A stretch of 64,000 nucleotides of DNA, taken from contig NZ_CP031165.1 in NCBI RefSeq assembly GCF_003344865.1, forward strand, positions 2,671,910 to 2,735,909. Direction: 5' to 3'. Shown one piece after another: positions 47,699 through 58,337 of the stretch; positions within the stretch are counted from its first letter, which is position 1; the number at the start of each line of letters is the position of its first letter. A program made the translations under genes and the position numbers. This stretch comes from Euzebya pacifica (GTDB lineage: Bacteria; Actinomycetota; Nitriliruptoria; Euzebyales; Euzebyaceae). The notes beneath the pieces are model-generated. The model worked only from the letters and a program-made list of their open reading frames with translations. It searched no databases and had not been told where the DNA came from.

Positions 47699-50145
47699 AT
47701 GCACTCCAGGAGGGCTACGGGAAGGATGGCAAACGCGTCGGACAGCCGGACACGGCCGTCGACGACTGGGAGGGAACGATCGGTCAGCACGTCGGTGACC
47801 CGGCCGACGTCGCCGACGTGGACGACGGTGTCGTCCCACACCTCGCCGATCGGCCAGCCGCCGTCGGCCAGCGCGAGCGGCAGACGAGTGGCCAGGGCGA
47901 CCACGGACGGCAGCGTGCCGGGCTCGGGCACCCCGAGGGGACCGTCGGTCGAGGCGGTGCGTCGCAGGGCCGCGACGTGATCGGCCGCCGTGCCGTCGAC
48001 CCGGGGGGTCTCGCAGCGGGTCGACAGGAACACCGCGGACAGGTCACGACGGGCCCGCAGGGCCCGCTGGGTCACCAGCGCCTTGACGGCGCCGTCCTGC
48101 CAGGTGTCGCGAAGCTCCTCCGGGTCGAGGGTCTCGGCGCGGTCGCGCAGCTTCTCCAGCCGACCGACGTCCAGCGGTCGGCGGTTGTCCGGATCGGTCA
48201 GGCTGCCGTCCCACGTCTCGCAGCCGCGGTAGACGTCTGGCACGCCCGGGGCCGCGATCTTCAGCAGCACCTGCGCGAGGCTGGTGCAGGCGGCGGGAAC
48301 GGCGATCCGCTCGACCAGCGCATCGATCTGGGTGCTGGCCGGCCCGTCGGCCAGCAGGGTGTCCAGCCATGCGAACACCGCGTCCTCGTACGGCTCGTTG
48401 GGGTCACGATGGGTGGTGTGCAGGGCGGCTTCTCGCAGCGCCTTGCGAGTCGAGTCGACCAGCCGTTCGCGGTGGGCTGCGGGGTCCTCTCCCGGCTCGA
48501 GGTCGCGAGTCGCCAGGACCGTCTGCAGCAGCAACCAGCGGGCGTGACCGTCCACCGCGTCGGCAGCCGAGCCGACCGACACCGCCTCGAAGAGGTCGAC
48601 GAAGGCATCCGGGACCTCGGCGAGGGCGGTCAGGCGGGCACGGACGTCCTCGCTGCGCTTGGTGTCGTGGGTGGATGTCGTCGTGCCGGCCAGCGGGCTC
48701 CGCACGGCCCGGGTGGTCAGGAAGTCGGTGACCGTGTCGGGGGACCAGACTGCATCCAGCAGGGCCGCATCGGCGCCGACCTCGCACAGCCCCGACAGGG
48801 CGACGTCGCGGAACAGCAGCCGATCCTCGAACCCCTTGGCGGCGGCCGGTCCGGTCAGCTGCTGCCAGCGCAGCAGGGCCGGTCGCCCCTCGTCACCGAG
48901 CAACAGCCCCGCGACGGGCACGGCCTCGGGTGCGCCGGCCTCGTCGGCGGCACGGGCCGCAGCCCCGATGGCCGAGCGGTCCGACTCCGACGGCTCGCCC
49001 TCCGGGCCGACGTAGGTCCGGTAGCCGTGCAGGTGGGCGGTGAGATAGCGCACCCCACGGCGAAGCATCGCCTCGGAACGGCCGCCGGAGATCGGCAGCA
49101 GGAGCGCGACGATGCGGTCGACCTCGGCCACGAAGAGCTCGTCCATCGCGGCCAGCTTCGACCGGGCCAGCCTGGCGCGGGTCCCCAGAGGGACGCCGGT
49201 CTGCTGGGCGAAGGCGCGGCGCAGGGCCTGGTGCCCGGACGGGTCGGTCAGCCACGACTGCAGGGCGGCGTTGACCTCGTAGCCGGTGGTGCCGTCGACG
49301 GGCCAGCCGGGCGGCAGCAGCTCGCCGGACTCCACGATCTTCTCCACGACCAGCCAGCGGTCCTCACCGATGCGGTCGCGCAGGGTCTCGAGGTAACCGG
49401 CGGGATCGCGCAGCCCGTCGATGTGGTCGATCCGCAGGCCGTCGACGGTGCCCTCGTCCACCCAGCGGAGGATCGTGGCGTGGACGGCGTCGAAGACCTG
49501 GGGCTCCTCCACGCGCAGGCCGGCCAGCTCGTTGACGGCGAAGAACCGCCGCCAGTTGAGGATCTGCTCGCCGTGCTGCCACTCGTGCAGGGCGTAGTGC
49601 TGCTGGGCCAGCACCTGCTCGACCGGCGCGTCGATGTCGGTGTCGGGGGCCAGCGGCAGGCGCAGCTCGTGGTGGACCAGCATCCCGTCCTCGACCCGCA
49701 GGTCGCCGTCGGCGATCGCCTGCTCGACCGATGTGCCGAGGACGGGCAGCACCAACGGGCCGGCGTCGAAGTCCACGTCGAAGGTCCTCGCATGCGGCGA
49801 GGCGGGCCCCCGGGCCAACAGGTCCGCCCACCACGGGTTGTCGGGCGAGGCAGCCATGTGGTTGGGGACGATGTCCAGCACGAGCCCCATGTCGTGGGCG
49901 TCGACGGCGGCGCGCAGGGCCGCCAGTCCCTCCTCACCACCGAGCTCGGGGTTGACCCGGTCGGGGTCGACCACGTGGTATCCGTGCGTCGCGCCAGCGG
50001 GGACCTCCTGGATCGGGGAGGCGTACACCCAGTCGACGCCGATGGCGTGCAGGTGGGGGACCAGGGCGGCAGCGTCGTGCAGCGTGAAGGCGTGCGTCAG
50101 GTGCAGCCGGTATGTCGAGGTGGGGACTGCGGTTCGGCGGGTCAC
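47695..50145 (-). CDS. treY: Maltooligosyltrehalose synthase TreY, copy 1
   Basis: An 816-residue GH13 enzyme that turns the reducing end of maltodextrins into a trehalose unit. The family motifs are canonical: DIVPNHMA, nucleophile Asp in [12 protein letters not shown], Glu in [14 protein letters not shown], then [10 protein letters not shown] and [14 protein letters not shown]. The GTG start overlaps the treZ stop, and its stop overlaps the glgX start; both junctions are GTGA. Hence TreZ, TreY and GlgX should be made together. The N-terminus [16 protein letters not shown] is the usual TreY start. Confidence 0.95.
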
Positions 50146-52076
50146 GGTGCTCCAGTGGGGGAGGAGTGGGTGGATGCAGGGGTGGGCAGGACGCTCGGGG
50201 CCGTGGTGGGGACGCCGAGGACGACGACGCTGCGGGGTGGGACGACGTGGTCGTCGGGCTGGCCGGGGCCGCCGTACCGCACGTCGGCGGTGGACAGCAG
50301 GACTCGTCCGGCGGAAGGCACGTCGATGGGGCTGTCGGTGAGGTTGCCCCAGACCTCGACTTCCCACGCCGGCATCTCGTGACCGGGCGGGCGGCGTCGC
50401 ATCCGGACGACCCCGTCGGCGACCACCTCGGCGTCGAGCAGGTCCCGGCGGCCGGCCGACAGCGCCGGTTCGGTGCGGCGCAGGGCCAGGAGGTCCTGCC
50501 ACAGGGTGCGTCGTTGCCGACCGTCGACGCTGGTGGCCGCCGACCGGTCCAGCGTCGAGCCGAGGAAGGTCTCCATGGCCAGGGGGTCGGGCACCTCGCC
50601 CTGCCACGAGGAGAAGTACTCGAACTCCCGGCGACGGCCGTCGCGGATCGCCTGCCGCAGCTCCTCCCCGGGCATGTCGGAGAAGAAGGCGAACGGCTTC
50701 GTCTCGCCGTACTCCTCGCCCTGGAACAGCATCGGCGTGTGCGGCGACACGCACAGCAGCGCGGCGGCGACCCGGACCATGTCGGCGTCGACCAGCGTGG
50801 TCAGGCGGTCACCGGCGGCCCGGTTGCCGACCTGGTCGTGGTTCTGGATGCACGCGACGAGACGCCTCGAGGACACGTCGTCGGGGACCGGTGCACCGAC
50901 GACGCGGTCGCGGAAGGTGCTGTGCACGCCGTCGTGCACGAGGCCGTTGGTCCAGGCCCGCACGAGCTTCGCCAGCGGATCGACGTAGTCGACGTAGTAC
51001 CCGTCGGTCTCGCCGGTGACGGCGACGTGGATGGTGTGGTGGACGTCGTCGGCCCACTGGGCGTCCAGCCCCATGCCACCGACGGAGCGGGGTCGGATCC
51101 ACGAGGGGTCGTTGCGGTCGGTCTCGGCGATCAGGTGCAGCGGCCGGCCGGTGCGCTCCGACAGGTCGGTGACGGCGTCGGCCAGCTCGGCCAGGAGGTG
51201 CGTGGCGCTGCCGCGGTCGTCCAGCGCATGCACGGCATCCAGTCGCAGGCCGTCGATGCGGTGGTCCCGCAGGAACGCCAGGGCGCTGCCGAGGACGAAT
51301 TCCCGTACCGGCCCCGACTGCGGACCGTCGAGGTTGATCACCCTGCCCCACGTCGACTCGGCGTCGGACTGCAGGTACGGCCCGAAGCGGGGAAGGTAGT
51401 TGCCGCTCGGCCCCAGGTGGTTGTGGACCACGTCGAGGATGACCGCCAGCCCCACTCGGTGGCAGGCGTCGACGAACGCCGCCAAGCCGTCGGGCCCACC
51501 GTAGGCCTGGTGGACCGCCCACCAGGCAACCCCGTCGTATCCCCAGTTGTGGGCGCCGTCGAAGCCGTTGACCGGCATGACCTCCACGTGGGTCACCCCG
51601 AGGTCGACGAGGTCCTCGAGATGCTCGGTGGCCGCGGCGAAGGTCCCCTCCGTGGTGAACGTGCCGATGTGCAGCTCGTAGATCACGCCGCCGGTCACCG
51701 GCGTCGCGCGGAACCGATCGGCCTCGAACGCCCACGTCCGGGGGTCGACGACCGCCGACGGACTGTGCACCCCGTCGGGCAGCCAGCGTGCCGCTGGATC
51801 AGGCAGCGGGTCGTCTCCGTCGAGGCGGTAGGCGTACCGGGTGCCGTGGGCGGCGACGGCCGAGGCGTGCCACCAGCCGTCGCCGGCGTCGGCCATCGGC
51901 CGTTCCTCACCGGCAACGACCAGGACCACCTCCTCGGCGGCCGGGGCCCAGAGGCCGAAGGACGTGACGGTGTCGTCGATGGGACGGGCACCGTGGTGGC
52001 GGGGGAGTGGGAGGTCGGACACGCACGCCGTGATACCCCACACGGGCCCAACGGTCACCTGTTCGCCTCGTGTCAT
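50142..52076 (-). CDS. treZ: Maltooligosyltrehalose trehalohydrolase TreZ
   Basis: A 644-residue GH13 enzyme that releases free trehalose from maltooligosyltrehalose. It has an N-terminal beta domain (about residues 30-110), VILDVVHNHLGP, nucleophile Asp in IDGLRLDAVHAL, Glu in LIAETDRNDP and Asp in CIQNHDQVGN. The start is ATG 52076, 24 bases after the MFS gene; a GTG seven codons downstream (VTVGPVW) is possible. It is the only treZ in the window, although two treY genes are present. Confidence 0.94.
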   Translation of the reverse strand: MTRGEQVTVGPVWGITACVSDLPLPRHHGARPIDDTVTSFGLWAPAAEEVVLVVAGEERPMADAGDGWWHASAVAAHGTRYAYRLDGDDPLPDPAARWLPDGVHSPSAVVDPRTWAFEADRFRATPVTGGVIYELHIGTFTTEGTFAAATEHLEDLVDLGVTHVEVMPVNGFDGAHNWGYDGVAWWAVHQAYGGPDGLAAFVDACHRVGLAVILDVVHNHLGPSGNYLPRFGPYLQSDAESTWGRVINLDGPQSGPVREFVLGSALAFLRDHRIDGLRLDAVHALDDRGSATHLLAELADAVTDLSERTGRPLHLIAETDRNDPSWIRPRSVGGMGLDAQWADDVHHTIHVAVTGETDGYYVDYVDPLAKLVRAWTNGLVHDGVHSTFRDRVVGAPVPDDVSSRRLVACIQNHDQVGNRAAGDRLTTLVDADMVRVAAALLCVSPHTPMLFQGEEYGETKPFAFFSDMPGEELRQAIRDGRRREFEYFSSWQGEVPDPLAMETFLGSTLDRSAATSVDGRQRRTLWQDLLALRRTEPALSAGRRDLLDAEVVADGVVRMRRRPPGHEMPAWEVEVWGNLTDSPIDVPSAGRVLLSTADVRYGGPGQPDDHVVPPRSVVVLGVPTTAPSVLPTPASTHSSPTGAP

Positions 52077-52100
52077 GCGGTCACCCGGGCAGGCGGGGGT

Positions 52101-53459
52101 TCACGCGACCTCGGGAGCGGACTCCTCCAGCTCCAGGCCCTTGGTCTCGGGCAGGAACCGGTAGCCGATCATCGAGATCGCGCACGGCACCGACACCACC
52201 CACGACGCGACCGAGAACGACCCCGACACGTCGGCAACCCAGCCGAACAGCAGCAGCCCGACCACGGCGCCCACGGTGGTGCAGGCCGTGATCCAGCCCG
52301 CCGCGGTGGCACGGATGGAGGTCGGGAAGATCTCCGCCGCGGTGGCCCCGACGGCGGGGGCGTAGCTGGAGCCGATGAACAGGCTGAGGACGTAGCCGAC
52401 CAGCGCCCCCCATGCGCCGGCGGAGTAGGTCAGCACACCGCAAGCGGCCAGCCCGACCTTGGTCCACATGGCCGTGGGGATGCGCCCGTAGCGGTCCGCC
52501 AGCCGCACCCCGATCGCCAGGCCGGCCGCACCGAGGATCGCAGCGAAGGGGATGACGAGGGCGAGGGTGCCCGGCGAGACCCCGGCGACCTGCTCGGCGT
52601 ACAGGAACAGGTAGGTGTTGACCGGTCCGGTCAGGAACGCCACGAAGAACGTGAGGGTGCACAGCAGGACGAGGCGGCCACGAAGCTCCGGGGGGACGCG
52701 TCCCAGCCGCTTGCTGGTGGCAGCGTCGGCCTCGACCAGCCGCGCCGACCGGTCGGGCTCGGTCACGAGGCGGGCGACCAACGGCAGTGTCAGCAGCAAC
52801 GGCACGGCGATCAGGAAGAGGGTTCGGAAGCCGATCTCGCCGTCGGTGATGCCGCGCAGGACGACGGGGATGCCAGCGCCGGTGCCGTAGCCGACCGTCA
52901 CGAGGGCGATGGCCTTGGACCGGTCGACGGTGGCGACCTCCTCAGAGGCGATCACCCCGGCGACGGCGTTCGTGGCCGACATCAGCGGCCGTGCGAGGGC
53001 CAGGAGGGCGACGAACCACCAGAACGTCGGCATGCCCGCGGACGCGGCGGTCAGCACGAGGGCGACGGCCGTCGTGGCCAGCAGGACCACACGCCGGCCG
53101 TGGCGGTCGGCCTGGCGGGCCAGGGGGAGCGCGGCGAGGGACGCCAGGCGGATGACGCCCAGCCCCAGCCCGAGCACCGTGCCGGACAGTCCGGCTTGCG
53201 CGGTGATCGATCCGTCCGCGCCCTCGGTGACGGTGCCGAAGGCCGCGGCGATGTCGGGGAGGGCCGCGGTGGCGGAGAACTGCGCGAACCCGGCGTAGGC
53301 GCTGAAGACGGCGGCCACCACGACCGAGGGGTGCAGCCAGCCGTAGACACGGGGAGCCCCCGTGTCGGGCACGGACGAATGGTCGTCGGCAGGAGGGGCA
53401 GCCAAGAGGAGGGTGTCCTGGTGTCGAGGAGGGTGTGTCGGGAGGCGGTCTGCCGCCAC
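52101..53459 (-). CDS. Major facilitator superfamily transporter, sugar-porter-like
   Basis: A 452-residue transporter with 12 predicted membrane helices. The two repeats of MFS motif A are visible (RQADRHGRRVVLL and RLADRYGRIPT), and the C-terminal half ends in RFLPETKGLELEE, the PETKG motif of sugar porters. Its place at the head of the tre operon suggests transport of trehalose or maltodextrin, import or export; this is inferred. GTG 53459 is the assigned start; later GTG codons (for example 53372) could remove a non-membrane N-terminus of about 30 residues. Confidence 0.88.
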   Translation of the reverse strand: MAADRLPTHPPRHQDTLLLAAPPADDHSSVPDTGAPRVYGWLHPSVVVAAVFSAYAGFAQFSATAALPDIAAAFGTVTEGADGSITAQAGLSGTVLGLGLGVIRLASLAALPLARQADRHGRRVVLLATTAVALVLTAASAGMPTFWWFVALLALARPLMSATNAVAGVIASEEVATVDRSKAIALVTVGYGTGAGIPVVLRGITDGEIGFRTLFLIAVPLLLTLPLVARLVTEPDRSARLVEADAATSKRLGRVPPELRGRLVLLCTLTFFVAFLTGPVNTYLFLYAEQVAGVSPGTLALVIPFAAILGAAGLAIGVRLADRYGRIPTAMWTKVGLAACGVLTYSAGAWGALVGYVLSLFIGSSYAPAVGATAAEIFPTSIRATAAGWITACTTVGAVVGLLLFGWVADVSGSFSVASWVVSVPCAISMIGYRFLPETKGLELEESAPEVA

Positions 53460-53585
53460 GTCCGGGCAGCGGCCCGAAGCGTAGCGGCGCCATCAGCCGT
53501 GCTCGTCGACCGGGGGCGGGACGTGCGATCGCCCCAGCGACCCCGCCGCCGAGATCTGCTGGTGCTGTGGAACAGTAGGTGGCGC
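53460..53585. promoter_or_regulatory. Shared divergent control region of the two trehalose operons
   Basis: Only 126 bases separate the start of the MFS-treZ-treY-glgX operon (minus strand) and glgX2-treY2 (plus strand). Both promoters must lie here. AGGTGG, three bases before ATG 53586, is a short-spaced ribosome site. No clear operator was recognised. Confidence 0.55.
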
Positions 53586-55751
53586 ATGACCGCCACCGAC
53601 GACACCCGCCTGATGACCTGGCCCGGCCGGCCCTACCCGCTTGGTGTGCACTGGGACGGTCGCGGCGTGAACGTCGCGGTGTTCTCCGAGGTGGCCGACG
53701 CGGTGGAGATCTGCCTGTTCGGCGATGGTCCGCAGGCCGACCACGAGACCCGGATCGAGCTGCCGGAACGCACCGGCTTCACCTGGCACGCCTACCTGCC
53801 CGGCATCGCGCCGGGCCAGCGGTACGGCTTCCGGGTCCACGGCCCGTGGGCCCCGCGGGGTGGGGTCCTGTGCAACCCGGCCAAGCTGCTGATCGACCCC
53901 TACGCACGGGCGATCGACGGCGACATCACCTGGAATCCGGCCTGCTTCGGATTCGATGCCGTCGATCCCATGCGCCCCCAGACCACCGACAGCGCGCCGT
54001 ACGTGCCGAAGTCCATCGTCGTCAACCCGTTCTTCGACTGGCGTGACGACCGACCGCCGTCGCGGCCGTGGTCGGAGACGATCATCTACGAGACCCACGT
54101 CAAGGGTGCGACGGTCCGCCATCCCGGCGTGCCCCGCCGGGTGCGGGGCACCTATGCGGGGCTTGCGTCAACCGCGATGGTCGAGCACCTCGTGGACCTC
54201 GGCGTGACGGCCGTGCAGCTGCAACCCGTCCACCACTTCCTCACCGACCATTTCCTGTGGAAGAAGGGGTTGTCGCAGTACTGGGGCTACAACTCCATCG
54301 GCTACCTCGCCCCCCACGCCGGCTATGCCTCCCAGGGGCGGCTCGGCCAGCAGGTGTACGAGTTCAAGGCGATGGTCGCCGACCTGCATGCCGCCGGGCT
54401 CGAGGTCATCCTCGACGTGGTCTACAACCACACCGGCGAGGCCGACCACCGCGGCCCCACCGTGTCGCTGCGTGGCATCGACAACCCGTCGTTCTACCGG
54501 CTGGACCCCGAGGACCCTCGGCGCTACGTCGACTACACCGGCACCGGCAACTCCATGAACGTGCAGCACCCCAACGTGCTGCAGCTGATCATGGACTCGC
54601 TGCGGTACTGGATCACCGAGATGCACGTCGACGGGTTCCGCTTCGACCTCGCGGCGACCCTGGCCCGCGAGCTGCACGACGTCGACCGGCTGAGCGCGTT
54701 CTTCGACATCATCCAGCAGGACCCGGTCATCTCCCAGGCCAAGCTGATCGCCGAGCCGTGGGACGTCGGCGAGGGTGGCTACCAGGTCGGCAACTTCCCC
54801 GTCGGCTGGACCGAACTCAACGGCAAGTACCGCGACAGCGTCCGGGACTGGTGGCACGGTGACGGGGTGGTCGGTGGGCTGGCCAGCCGCCTGTCGGGCT
54901 CCTCCGACCTGTACGCCCACAACGGCCGTCGGCCCTACGCCTCCATCAACTTCGTCACCGCCCACGACGGCTTCACCCTGGCCGACCTCGTCAGCTACGA
55001 GCGCAAGCACAACGACGCCAACATGGACGGCGGCACCAGCGGCGAGGACCACAACCGGTCGGCCAACCACGGCGTGGAGGGGCCGACCGACGACCCCGAG
55101 GTCCTCGGCCTCCGCGCCCGCCAGCAGCGCAACTTCCTGGCGACGCTCCTCCTCAGCCAGGGGGTGCCGATGGTGCTCGGCGGCGACGAGATGGGCCGGA
55201 CGCAGCACGGCAACAACAACGCCTACTGCATCGACTCGGGCCTGACCCACTACGACTGGCTGCAGACGCCCCAGTCGACGCGGTTGCTGGACTTCACGAC
55301 ACGGCTCATCGAAGTTCGCCGACGCCACCCGGTGTTCCGCCGGCGGTCCTACTTCACCGGAGAGGAGGACCTGCACTGGCTGCGCCCGGACGGGCAGGCG
55401 ATGCATGCCGACGACTGGCACAGCCCGGACAGCCATGCGCTGGCCTTCTACCTCAACGGCGAGGAGATCCCCAGCCGTGACGACCGCGGCCGGCGGACCG
55501 TCGACGACAGCTTCCTGGTGCTGCTGAACGCCCACCAACACGGCATCGACTTCGTGCTGCCCGGTCACGACTACGGCCATCGCTGGCGCACGGTCATCGA
55601 CACCGCCGAGCCGGAGCTCCTCGAGGCCGACGCCCCGTTGGTGGAGGCTGGTGCGACGCTGCCCCGGATCGACCGTTCGCTCCTGCTGCTGCGCCGTATC
55701 GTGCCGGCCGGCCCCCATCCGAACCGACCACTCACCGAATCGAGACGATGA
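53586..55751 (+). CDS. Glycogen debranching enzyme GlgX/TreX, copy 2
   Basis: A 721-residue paralog of the enzyme at 45509, with the same architecture: CBM48 start (PGRPYPLGVHWDGRGVNVAVFSE), [10 protein letters not shown], Asp in [11 protein letters not shown], Glu in LIAEPWD, Asp in FVTAHDGF. All catalytic residues are kept, and several stretches agree with copy 1 almost word for word (for example [11 protein letters not shown]). Loops around the substrate site differ, so branch-length preference may differ. The ATG of treY2 overlaps its stop by four bases. The open frame extends far upstream, but this is not coding. Confidence 0.94.
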   Translation: MTATDDTRLMTWPGRPYPLGVHWDGRGVNVAVFSEVADAVEICLFGDGPQADHETRIELPERTGFTWHAYLPGIAPGQRYGFRVHGPWAPRGGVLCNPAKLLIDPYARAIDGDITWNPACFGFDAVDPMRPQTTDSAPYVPKSIVVNPFFDWRDDRPPSRPWSETIIYETHVKGATVRHPGVPRRVRGTYAGLASTAMVEHLVDLGVTAVQLQPVHHFLTDHFLWKKGLSQYWGYNSIGYLAPHAGYASQGRLGQQVYEFKAMVADLHAAGLEVILDVVYNHTGEADHRGPTVSLRGIDNPSFYRLDPEDPRRYVDYTGTGNSMNVQHPNVLQLIMDSLRYWITEMHVDGFRFDLAATLARELHDVDRLSAFFDIIQQDPVISQAKLIAEPWDVGEGGYQVGNFPVGWTELNGKYRDSVRDWWHGDGVVGGLASRLSGSSDLYAHNGRRPYASINFVTAHDGFTLADLVSYERKHNDANMDGGTSGEDHNRSANHGVEGPTDDPEVLGLRARQQRNFLATLLLSQGVPMVLGGDEMGRTQHGNNNAYCIDSGLTHYDWLQTPQSTRLLDFTTRLIEVRRRHPVFRRRSYFTGEEDLHWLRPDGQAMHADDWHSPDSHALAFYLNGEEIPSRDDRGRRTVDDSFLVLLNAHQHGIDFVLPGHDYGHRWRTVIDTAEPELLEADAPLVEAGATLPRIDRSLLLLRRIVPAGPHPNRPLTESRR

Positions 55752-58300
55752 TGAGCCGTCCCGTGGCCACCTACCGGCTGCAGCTCACCGAGGACCAGCC
55801 GTTCGCCGCTGCAGAGGCGTTGCTGCCCTATCTCGACGACCTCGGGATCAGCCACATCTACTGTTCGCCGGTGCTGAAGGCGCGACCGGGCACCCGGCAC
55901 TTCTACAACGTCGCCGACCACACGCTCGTCGACCCGGTCCTCGGCGGCGAGGCCGGGCTGCGCCAGCTGGCCGCCGCCGCCCACGACCGCGGGATGGGGC
56001 TGGTCGGCGACATCGTCCCCCACCACATGGGGGTGGGGCCGTGGTCACCGCTGTGGGAGCGGCTGCTGACCGAGGGCCGCTCCAGCGTGGCCGCGAAGTT
56101 CTTCGACGTCGACTGGGAGACCCCCCTGCCGGGGGCAGCCGACAAGGTCATCATGCCGGTGCTGGCGGACTCCTACGGCGATGCGCTGGCCGCGGGCGAC
56201 CTGACGCTGGTGGAGGTCGACGGCCACCCGCGGGTGGCCTACGGCGACCTGACGTTCCCGGTGAACGCCGATTCGGCGAAGGCGCTGGAGCGCACCGGCC
56301 TGGAGGGCATCGCCGGCATCCCCGGACAGGCCCGGTCGTGGCAGCGCATGCACTCGCTGCTCGAGCAGCAGCACTACCGGCTCGTGTCCTCCACCGCAGG
56401 CATCCGGCTGGTCAACTATCGCCGGTTCCTCGACGTCGACGAGCTGGCCGCCCTGCGGGTCGAGGACGACACCGTCTTCGACACGACCCACGAGCTCATG
56501 GTCCAGCTGGTCACCGACGGGGTCTTCGACGGCCTGCGGATCGACCACATCGACGGCCTGGTCGACCCCGGTAGGTACCTCCAGCGCCTGCGTGACGCGG
56601 TCGGTCCCGACACCTGGATCGTGGTGGAGACCCTGACGTCACACGATCAGCGCCTGCACGAGGGCTGGCCGGTCGACGGCACCACGGGGTACGAGGCGTT
56701 GCGCGCGACGCTCGGCGTGCAGGTCGACCCGGCGGGGCTGCGACAGATGGCCCAGGTGGCCGGGGCGCACGACGCCCTGCCCGGCCCCGAGGACCGCTGG
56801 CGGATGAAGGTCGACGTGCTCGACGTCGAGCTCGGCCCCGACCTGCGGCGCTGCGCCCGCGTGGTCTGGACGGCCTGCCAGGACGAACCGACTGTTCGCG
56901 ACGTCGACTACCGCACGTTGCTGGAGGCGGTCAGCCGGCTGGCCACGTCGTTGCCGCGCTATCGCAGCTACGTCGACCCGCAGACGGGAGAGTCCACCGA
57001 GGCCGACCGCGAGACCGTGGCCGCAGCGGTCCGCATGGCCCGACGCGAGGTCGGCCGCGGGACGGTGCCCGACCGGTTGTGGACCCACCTTGAGGCGCTG
57101 CTGACCGGACAGGTCCGCTGGACCGCCGCAGCAGGCGAGGCGGTCACGCGGTTCCAGCAGCTGACCGGACCGGTGTCGGCGCTGGGCCTGGAAGAACGGC
57201 TGTTCCACCGGCACCACGCCCTGGTGGCGGCCTGTGAGCTGGGCTGCGATCCCGACGACGTGGCCCGGACCCTCCCCGCGTTCCACGCGGAGGTCGAGGC
57301 GATGCCGCACGCCGGCATGCGGACCACGGCCACCCACGACACCAAGCACAGCGAGGACGCCCGCCTGCGCATGGCGGCCCTGACCGGCATGGCCTCGGAC
57401 TGGGCGATCGCCGCGTCCACCCTCGTGTCGCGAACCTCGCCGCCGAGCCGCTCGCTGGCGCTGCGCCTCCTCCAGGTGGCGATCGGGGTGTGGCCGGCCA
57501 CCGACGACGGGTCGACCCCGCTCGCGGAGGTCATGGACCCTGCGCTGCCCGACCGATTCGCCACCTACGCGGTCTGGGCCGCCCGGCTGGCCGACCAGAT
57601 CACCAGCGACCGCACGCCGGACCTGGATGCCGAGGCGGCCGTTCGCCGGTGGTGTGCGCTGGTGTGGGACCCGGAGGGCCCCATCGTGCCGACGCTGCGA
57701 CCGCTGGCGCTGCGCGCCGCCGAGATCGGCATGGCGGCGAGCCTGTCGATGTCGTTGACCCGCCTGGCCCTTCCCGGCGTGCCCGACACCTACCAGGGCA
57801 CCGAGCGCTGGGACGACTCCATGAGCGACCCCGACCAACGGCGCCCCGTGGACTTCGAGGACCTGGCGTCCGCCGTCGACGGCCTGCGGCCCGCGCACGC
57901 CGGCGGGTTGTGGTCGGCGCGTCGCGATGGTCGAGTCAAGCAGCACGTGGTGCGGACCGCGCTGCGCCTGCGGCGGGACATCCCCGACCTGCTCGGCCCC
58001 GATGCGGGCTACCGGGCCATCGAGGCGTCGGGACGCTGGGCGGAACACACCCTGGCGTTCGCCCGTGGTGACGTCGACGACCCCGATGTGGTGGTCGTGG
58101 CGCCGCGGGCCTTCGGTCGCATCACCGACGGCGGTCGGTTCGACCCGCTGGGCCGCATCTGGGCCGACACCGACCTTGCCCTGCCCGAGCAGACGACATG
58201 GACCGACGTGCTGACCGGGCACACTCGTCAGGGGGGACGCCTTGCCGCTGCCGAGCTGCTGGCCAACCTCCCCGTGGCGCTGCTGCTGCGGCAGCGCTGA
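55748..58300 (+). CDS. TreY-like maltooligosyltrehalose synthase, copy 2, divergent
   Basis: An 850-residue paralog of TreY. Catalytic Asp in [12 protein letters not shown], Glu in WIVVETLTSHD and the THDTKHSEDARLRM segment are present. Differences to canonical TreY: DIVPHHMG in place of DIVPNHMA (Asn to His in GH13 region I), THDTKHSED for THDTKRSED, and loss of the GELLPPGWP form ([15 protein letters not shown]). It is 34 residues longer than copy 1. Either a TreY with altered chain-length use or an enzyme with changed product. ATG 55748 overlaps the glgX2 stop. Confidence 0.9.
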   Translation: MMSRPVATYRLQLTEDQPFAAAEALLPYLDDLGISHIYCSPVLKARPGTRHFYNVADHTLVDPVLGGEAGLRQLAAAAHDRGMGLVGDIVPHHMGVGPWSPLWERLLTEGRSSVAAKFFDVDWETPLPGAADKVIMPVLADSYGDALAAGDLTLVEVDGHPRVAYGDLTFPVNADSAKALERTGLEGIAGIPGQARSWQRMHSLLEQQHYRLVSSTAGIRLVNYRRFLDVDELAALRVEDDTVFDTTHELMVQLVTDGVFDGLRIDHIDGLVDPGRYLQRLRDAVGPDTWIVVETLTSHDQRLHEGWPVDGTTGYEALRATLGVQVDPAGLRQMAQVAGAHDALPGPEDRWRMKVDVLDVELGPDLRRCARVVWTACQDEPTVRDVDYRTLLEAVSRLATSLPRYRSYVDPQTGESTEADRETVAAAVRMARREVGRGTVPDRLWTHLEALLTGQVRWTAAAGEAVTRFQQLTGPVSALGLEERLFHRHHALVAACELGCDPDDVARTLPAFHAEVEAMPHAGMRTTATHDTKHSEDARLRMAALTGMASDWAIAASTLVSRTSPPSRSLALRLLQVAIGVWPATDDGSTPLAEVMDPALPDRFATYAVWAARLADQITSDRTPDLDAEAAVRRWCALVWDPEGPIVPTLRPLALRAAEIGMAASLSMSLTRLALPGVPDTYQGTERWDDSMSDPDQRRPVDFEDLASAVDGLRPAHAGGLWSARRDGRVKQHVVRTALRLRRDIPDLLGPDAGYRAIEASGRWAEHTLAFARGDVDDPDVVVVAPRAFGRITDGGRFDPLGRIWADTDLALPEQTTWTDVLTGHTRQGGRLAAAELLANLPVALLLRQR

Positions 58301-58337
58301 CCCCGGTCGTCCCGACCCCGATCCACCGAGTGCACCC

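Noticed and set aside
47818-50382. 854-codon plus-strand frame
   Set aside because: Antisense to treY; low-complexity product without recognisable domains.
50112-53585. Long plus-strand frame extending upstream of glgX2
   Set aside because: It runs antisense to treZ and the MFS gene and has no family match; the real start is ATG 53586 with the CBM48 N-terminus.
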